Below the pieces are notes generated by a model. That model was not told the origin of the DNA. It saw only the letters and a list, made by a program, of their open reading frames with translations, and did no database searches. Below, piece by piece: positions 59,705 to 64,000 of a stretch of 64,000 nt of DNA. This stretch comes from VRUE01 sp963732225 (GTDB lineage: Bacteria; Actinomycetota; Thermoleophilia; Solirubrobacterales; 70-9): contig CAVSYR010000005.1 in the NCBI GenBank assembly GCA_963732225.1, forward strand, positions 434,001-498,000, given 5' to 3'. Every line of letters starts with the position of its first letter. The stretch's first letter is position 1. The translations under genes and the position numbers were made by a program.

Positions 59705-59967
59705 AAGGGAAGCGCTACGTCGATCCGGCTATCAGGGCTCTACTCGACGCTGAGGTCGACGGAAAGCCGCTACTGCTGACCAAGCGCGAGCGGGAGGTTT
59801 TCGATCTCCTCGCCCAAGGCCTGACGGGCGAGGAGATCGCCACTCGCTTGACGATCGCTCCCGAGACCGTCAGCACGCATATCCGCAACGCGATGGAGAA
59901 GCTGCACGCCCATACGCGTACCGGAGCCGTGGTCCAGGCACTGAGGACGCACGAAATCGGGCACTGA
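59701..59967 (+). CDS. LuxR-type HTH protein, probable 5'-truncated response regulator
   Basis: An ORF of 88 residues: a linker GKRYVDPAIRALL, then a full LuxR HTH (LTKREREVFDLLAQGLTGEE, IATRLTIAPETVSTHIRNAM, EKLHAHTRTGAVVQAL). It lacks the receiver domain that normally precedes this linker. The reading frame starts exactly where the tRNA-end repeat stops, and its ATG comes from the repeat (CTGCATGG). It is most simply the C-terminal end of a regulator cut by recombination at the repeat. Whether it is expressed is unknown. Confidence 0.7.
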   Translation: MEGKRYVDPAIRALLDAEVDGKPLLLTKREREVFDLLAQGLTGEEIATRLTIAPETVSTHIRNAMEKLHAHTRTGAVVQALRTHEIGH

Positions 59968-60033
59968 AGAACGCGCTCGAGCTACGCGCGAAGCAAAGTA
60001 CTTCGTCCAAATCTGCTCCGTCATGTCCTTGAG

Positions 60034-60452
60034 GTGCCCCCCCGCGCTCGCTGCCTACCAGCGCGTCGGCTGGCCGCGGTGCTGTTGGGCCAGTCGCCTG
60101 ACGTCGCCGGTCTCGGTCACTGGTCAACCTCGGCTCTGCGCAAGCACGCGCCAGCCGAGCCTGAGTTCACCGCCGCTTCACTCTTGGCGGTGCTCGCGGC
60201 CGGCGCCACGGTCGCCTATGTCGCCATCCGGCGAGCCCTCACCTTTGCCTCGGCGTATCGCGCCTGCAAGAGCATGAGCGGGTCGGGGGATTTGGTGGTG
60301 GTCGACGGGGCACCACCAAGCGCCGTTGCGGTCCCGGCCGCCCCGGCCGCGTCGTGATCTCCGCGTCGTTGCTGCGCGTCCTTTCTCCCGGCGAACGGCG
60401 CGCGGTTCTCGCCCACGAGCGCTCTCACCTGGCAAATGGTCACCACTGGCAC
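60034..60452 (+). pseudogene. Frameshifted, truncated M56/M48-type metallopeptidase
   Basis: The first frame encodes membrane and linker segments (EFTAASLLAVLAAGATVAYV, SGDLVVVDGAPPSAVAVP); the next frame continues GRVVISASLLRVLSPGERRA and the zinc motif VLAHERSHLANGHHWH (HExxH as HERSH). Adding one C to the CCC run at 60333-60335 restores VPGRPGRVVIS, the family consensus, so this is a single-base deletion or a read error. Similarity ends after HHWH at ~60452, and an IS110 fragment begins ~30 bp on, so the C-terminal part is lost regardless. Relatives often pair with BlaI-type repressors. Confidence 0.7.
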
Positions 60453-60485
60453 CGCAGCGCTGTTTCGACGCCCCTCGCCGCCAGT

Positions 60486-60668
60486 GCCGAAGCCGGTCGG
60501 GCCCGCCTCATAGGCGACCCGGACCGGCGCCGGCAGAGCGGCGCAGAAATCCGCCACCTGCTCGGTCTGCCCGCCCATCCGCTGCATCGCCAACTCACCC
60601 GACTGCGAGTCGGCGATCGCCGCGACGACCTTCACTGCGTGAAACCTGCGCCATGTCGGCACCCCCAT
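60486..60668 (-). mobile_element. IS110-family transposase fragment (N-terminal part)
   Basis: Minus-strand frame from ATG 60668 reads MGVPTWRRFHAVKVVAAIAD, ELAMQRMGGQTEQVADFCAA, VRVAYEAGPTGFG, matching the N-terminal RuvC-like DEDD domain of IS110 transposases (HVVAAVD...EAGPTGFGL). Only ~61 codons remain and the C-terminal Tnp domain is absent. It abuts the broken peptidase, suggesting that an IS110 insertion and later deletion destroyed that gene. 60669-60861 shows no supported gene. Confidence 0.7.
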
Positions 60669-60861
60669 GATTGCGGTCCTCGCCGAGGCCGTTCCTCGGC
60701 GACACGGGCGGGTGATTGGTACCCGCTTTGCATCCGGCGGGATATATGCCAGGTGGCAGTAGTACTCGCCAACGCGCGGCCGTAGCTTCGATGTCGGCGG
60801 TTCCGGAGGCGAAGCCCTCCCACCGTGCCGCCTGCATACCTCTACGAAAGGCTGGACCCGG

Positions 60862-61245
60862 ATGACCACCGAGGCGATTTCAGAGACGAATCTAGGAGAG
60901 CTCTTGCTGACCTATGGCAAGGCCTGGAACGACCACGATGCAGATGCGATCGCCGCGCTGCACACGGAGGACACGCGATTCTGCACCCATGGCGTCAGCG
61001 AGACGGTGAAGGGCCGGGCGGCGATGCGCACGGCGGCGGCCGATACCTTCGAGCGGTTTCCGGCGTTTGCTTCTGAGCCGCGCAAGGTCCTGTTCGGCGA
61101 TGATCACTGGGTACTCGAATGGACGGTGGTCAGCGGGGACGTCAGGGTCGACTGTGTCGACATCATCACCATCGAGGATGGCCTGGTGAAAACCAAGGAC
61201 ACCTATTTCGACGTCGAGCAGCTTCGGATCGGGCTGGCCGAGTGA
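60862..61245 (+). CDS. SnoaL/NTF2-like protein
   Basis: A protein of 127 residues with an NTF2-like cone fold: ELLLTYGKAWNDHDADAIAA, LHTEDTRFCTHGVSETVKGR, IITIEDGLVKTKDTYFDVEQ. Such proteins are isomerases, hydrolases or ligand binders; nothing here decides between them. GTG of the next gene overlaps its stop (GTGA), so the pair is co-translated. Confidence 0.85.
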   Translation: MTTEAISETNLGELLLTYGKAWNDHDADAIAALHTEDTRFCTHGVSETVKGRAAMRTAAADTFERFPAFASEPRKVLFGDDHWVLEWTVVSGDVRVDCVDIITIEDGLVKTKDTYFDVEQLRIGLAE

Positions 61246-61931
61246 GTTCCTCGAACGATGCCCGCCTAACCAGGCTGACCGCCGGCGCGGCTCTCGGACT
61301 GGCGCTGCTGTACTTCGTCAGCGTTCCGATCGGCTCGTTGGCAAGCCTGCCTGCCCCGAACGCCTCGGCGGCGGATTTCGCCCAGTTCTTCGCTCAGCAC
61401 CGGGCCGGTCTTCTCGTCGCCGTGGCGCTGAACGGGATCGCCTGGTGCGCCCTGCTGCCGGTCGCCTTCGTCGGCCTGCGCTCATTTCTGGGCGAGCGCG
61501 GCGGCGTCGCCGCGACCGTGGCGCTGGTCTGCGCCGGGGTCGAGGCGGCGCTGATCGGAGTGATCCTGCTGTTCGGTGGGATCGCCGCATACATGGCGCC
61601 CGACCTTGGCCTGGAATTGTCGAAGCTGCTCGGTGTCGGCATGAGCGTTGCCACCAGCCTCTCGGAGTGGCCGACGATCGCCTGCGTGATCGGATTGGTG
61701 ATCGCCGCCCGACGCTGTGCGGCGCTGCCGAAATCGGTGCTCGCATTCGGTCTGCTGGTCGCGGCCCTGGACGTGGTGAGCGCGCTCTCGTTCGCTCGCT
61801 CGGGAGTTCTGTCGCCCGACGGGATCGCCCTGGCGGCTGCGCCGGCGTTCGCGATCTGGATGGCCTGCATAGGCGTCGTCCTGCTGCGGCGCCCCGTCGC
61901 TGTCGAGGTCGCCGCTCCCGCCTTGTCCTGA
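61242..61931 (+). CDS. DUF4386-like membrane protein
   Basis: A protein of 229 residues from GTG 61242, with six predicted membrane helices (LTAGAALGLALLYFVSVPIG, LLVAVALNGIAWCALLPVAF, VALVCAGVEAALIGVILLFG, IACVIGLVIAARRC). The pattern resembles DUF4386 integral membrane proteins. Function unknown. Upstream open frame to 61119 belongs to a shadow of the SnoaL gene. Confidence 0.75.
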   Translation: MSSSNDARLTRLTAGAALGLALLYFVSVPIGSLASLPAPNASAADFAQFFAQHRAGLLVAVALNGIAWCALLPVAFVGLRSFLGERGGVAATVALVCAGVEAALIGVILLFGGIAAYMAPDLGLELSKLLGVGMSVATSLSEWPTIACVIGLVIAARRCAALPKSVLAFGLLVAALDVVSALSFARSGVLSPDGIALAAAPAFAIWMACIGVVLLRRPVAVEVAAPALS

Positions 61932-62018
61932 GCGGGGCACCACCGAGATCTGGCCCGTGGCCGTGCCAGACTCCACCCGTGGCCGGCACCCAGCCGGCCG
62001 ATCGCGTGGAGGGTCGGG

Positions 62019-64000
62019 TTGCGAGAAATCGCCAAGGCGAAAGAAGCGCCGTCCGCAGCGCCGGACGACTCCGGGACGCCGAACAACCTCCCAGAGCAAC
62101 TGACCAGCTTCATCGGGCGCGAGCGCGAGCTAAGCGAGGCGGCGGAGGCGCTCGGCGCTACGCGGCTGTTGACCATGACCGGGGCGGGCGGTTGCGGCAA
62201 GACGCGGCTCGCCGCCCAGGCGGCAGCCGAGCAGCTCGATCGTTTCCCCAATGGCGCCTGGTGGATCGAGCTGGCGCCGCTGGCGGATCCGGACGCCGTC
62301 GGCGCGGCTCTCGGGGACGCCGTCGGCGTCAAGCCGCTCCCTGGCCAGTCCTCGCTGGACGCGGCGGTCGCCCACCTGGCCGAGGCCCGGGCGCTGGTCG
62401 TCCTCGACAACTGCGAGCACCTGCTCGAGGCCTGCGCCGCGGCGGCGGAGGCGCTTCTGCACGGCTGCCCCAGGGTCACCGTGCTGGCGACGAGCCGGGC
62501 GCCGCTCGGAGTGGCCGGCGAGGCTGACTGGCGTGTGCCCTCGCTCTCGCTGCCACCACAGCGCCCGGAGACGGAGCCCGACGAGGCGCTCACCGAGTCC
62601 GATGCCGTGCGCCTGTTCGTCGAGCGGGCGAGAAAGGTGCGCCCGCACTTCAGCGTCGACGCCGCAAACGGTCCCGCGATTGCGCGGATCTGCAACGACC
62701 TCGATGGGATTCCTCTGGCGATCGAGCTGGCGGCGGCGCGTGTTCGGGTGCTCGGCGTCGAGCGGATCGCCGCAGGGCTGGGCGACCGCTTCCAGTTGCT
62801 GACCGGCGGGGCGAGGTCGGCGATGCCACGCCAGAAGACCCTGGCCGCCTCGGTCGACTGGAGCCACGATCTGCTCGATGACGACGAGCGGATGCTGTTC
62901 AGGCGGCTGGGAGCATTTGCCGGCGGTTGGACGCTCGAAGCCGTCGAGGAAGTCTGCTGCGGCGACGGGCTCGACCGGGCGGCACTCCTCGACCTGCTGA
63001 CGTCGCTGGCCGAGAAGTCCCTCGTCGTCGTCGAAGAGGACGGCGCAGCGGTGCGCTACCGGCTGCTGGAGACGGTCCGCCAGTACGCGCTGCAGCGGCT
63101 CGCGGCGGCCGGCGAGGCCGACGATCTTCGCGAGCGCCATCTCGACTTCTACCTCGCTCTAGCCGAGCAGATCGCCCCGCACCTGGAGGCCGCCGGCCAG
63201 AGCACCTGGCTCGACGCACTCGACGCCGAGGCGGCCAACCTCGCTGCGGCGCTCGACCAGGCGGCCGACGGCGACGGCGAGCGGACGCTGCGCCTCTGCG
63301 CGGCGCTGACGGTCTGGTGGAAGCTGCGCGGGCGCTTCGCGATCGCCGACGACGCCTACCTGCGGGCGCTGGGGGCCGGGCCGGCGGAGCCCTCGGCGCT
63401 TCGAGCTCGGGTTCTGTGGGGGCGTGGCTACCTGCTGACCTACGCGGGCCGATTCGAGGAGGCGGCCGCGAGCGAGCTGGAAGCGCTCGAGATGGCCCGC
63501 TCGCTGGGGGAGGTCTCGACGGCGGCGCGGGCGCTCGACGTGCTGGGAACGATGCAGATGTACCCGGATCCGACCGGCGCCCGCAAGGGGCTCGAGCAGG
63601 CGCGAGAGCTGGCCCGAGCCAGCGATGACGAGTGGTGCTTTGTGGATGCGACGCAGATCCTCGGCTTCGCGCTGGCCATGCAGGGCGATGCGGGCGCCGT
63701 CTGCGTCTTCGAGGAGGCGATCGAGATCATCGAGCGCACCGGCTACGCGGAGTTCGCCGCCTGGCATTGGGTGGGTGTCGGGGCTGTGCGACACGTGATC
63801 CAGGGTCGCGACGAGGAAGCCCTGGCGCTGTATGAGCGTGCGATCGCCCTGGCCGACGCGGTCGGCGAGCCGGTCAGCGCCGGCACCGCCCACGCCTACC
63901 GGGGCATTCTGCGTGCCGAGCGGGGCGACGGAAAGGCCGCTCTGGCAGACCTCGATTCGGCAATGGAGCGCTCGGCCGCCGCTGCCGCCGGCCTCGCGAT
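62019..64000 (+). CDS. STAND-type ATPase regulator (partial, runs off the window)
   Basis: Starts at TTG 62019 (MREIAKAKEAPSAAPDDSGT) with GGAGGG five bases upstream, and is still open at 64000 after ~660 codons. The NB-ARC-like NTPase has LPEQLTSFIGRERELSEAAE, Walker A LLTMTGAGGCGKTRLA, Walker B ALVVLDNCEHLLEA and sensor VTVLATSRAPLGVAGE. A winged-helix region (LAASVDWSHDLLDDDERMLF, RRLGAFAGGWTLEAVEEVCC) is followed by tetratricopeptide-like helices from ~residue 400. No DNA-binding domain precedes the NTPase, so a LuxR HTH is expected at the missing C terminus, as in the MalT-like group. Confidence 0.85.
   Translation, partial: MREIAKAKEAPSAAPDDSGTPNNLPEQLTSFIGRERELSEAAEALGATRLLTMTGAGGCGKTRLAAQAAAEQLDRFPNGAWWIELAPLADPDAVGAALGDAVGVKPLPGQSSLDAAVAHLAEARALVVLDNCEHLLEACAAAAEALLHGCPRVTVLATSRAPLGVAGEADWRVPSLSLPPQRPETEPDEALTESDAVRLFVERARKVRPHFSVDAANGPAIARICNDLDGIPLAIELAAARVRVLGVERIAAGLGDRFQLLTGGARSAMPRQKTLAASVDWSHDLLDDDERMLFRRLGAFAGGWTLEAVEEVCCGDGLDRAALLDLLTSLAEKSLVVVEEDGAAVRYRLLETVRQYALQRLAAAGEADDLRERHLDFYLALAEQIAPHLEAAGQSTWLDALDAEAANLAAALDQAADGDGERTLRLCAALTVWWKLRGRFAIADDAYLRALGAGPAEPSALRARVLWGRGYLLTYAGRFEEAAASELEALEMARSLGEVSTAARALDVLGTMQMYPDPTGARKGLEQARELARASDDEWCFVDATQILGFALAMQGDAGAVCVFEEAIEIIERTGYAEFAAWHWVGVGAVRHVIQGRDEEALALYERAIALADAVGEPVSAGTAHAYRGILRAERGDGKAALADLDSAMERSAAAAAGLA

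Overview
The window looks like chromosome of a high-GC actinobacterium, most likely class Thermoleophilia / order Solirubrobacterales. This is an inference from: uniformly GC-rich core genes; an actinobacterial-type phosphofructokinase; secreted 'LPKNSVGAKQLRNG' plus Gly-X-X (collagen-like) proteins; an ECF sigma factor with a transmembrane, low-complexity tail; and core gene order (lepA-hadAB-hrcA-dnaJ-prmA, era-ybeY-phoH-yqeY, comEC-comEA-leuS). No database search was possible. Layout: 0-4 kb holds a flavin reductase, a small DMT-type exporter, and an ECF sigma factor fused to a membrane helix and a long Gly/Ser/His/Asp tail, translationally coupled to a secreted DUF5666-like/calcium-repeat protein. 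4-11 kb holds polA, a secreted protein and two tandem CotH-kinase paralogues. 11-17 kb holds malic enzyme, a TIGR01777 epimerase, a shortened substrate-binding lipoprotein, a probable PPi-type phosphofructokinase, an AT-rich secreted protein and a methyltransferase. 16.8-25.7 kb is a minus-strand his/trp block: hisIE-trpE-trpG-trpD-trpC, then an HtrA protease, then trpF-trpB-trpA and a 49-codon membrane ORF. 25.8-35.7 kb is a dense minus-strand housekeeping block (era, ybeY, phoH, yqeY; a CopG/PIN toxin-antitoxin pair; murI, a DUF2269-like membrane protein, prmA, a short zinc-finger-less dnaJ, hrcA, two MaoC dehydratase subunits, lepA). 35.8-52.4 kb carries a polytopic glycosyltransferase-like protein, murJ, rpsT, holA, comEC, comEA, leuS, a SpoIIM-like protein, tRNA-Ala(GGC), an enoyl-reductase-like protein, a GH5 lipoprotein, a VOC protein and a double TetR regulator. 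52.5-64 kb is accessory: an SSL2-like helicase, a cupin, a DUF3800 gene, a second ECF sigma/partner pair flanked by a long direct repeat containing a tRNA 3' end, a collagen-like secreted protein, a third tRNA-end copy fused to a LuxR HTH fragment, a frameshifted M56/M48 peptidase, an IS110 fragment, a SnoaL-like protein, a membrane protein and the start of a large STAND ATPase. The most unusual feature of the window is a set of long, perfect hairpins directly after stop codons (13.3, 13.9, 19.7 and 25.7 kb). Two share a conserved 24-nt core and inner stem, but differ at 8 of 26 outer-arm positions, and every difference is matched on the opposite arm. A fifth perfect 21-bp inverted repeat sits inside a coding sequence at 37.0 kb. 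A second cluster of interest is the tRNA-end repeats at 56-60 kb, which mark a region of repeated insertion and gene decay.
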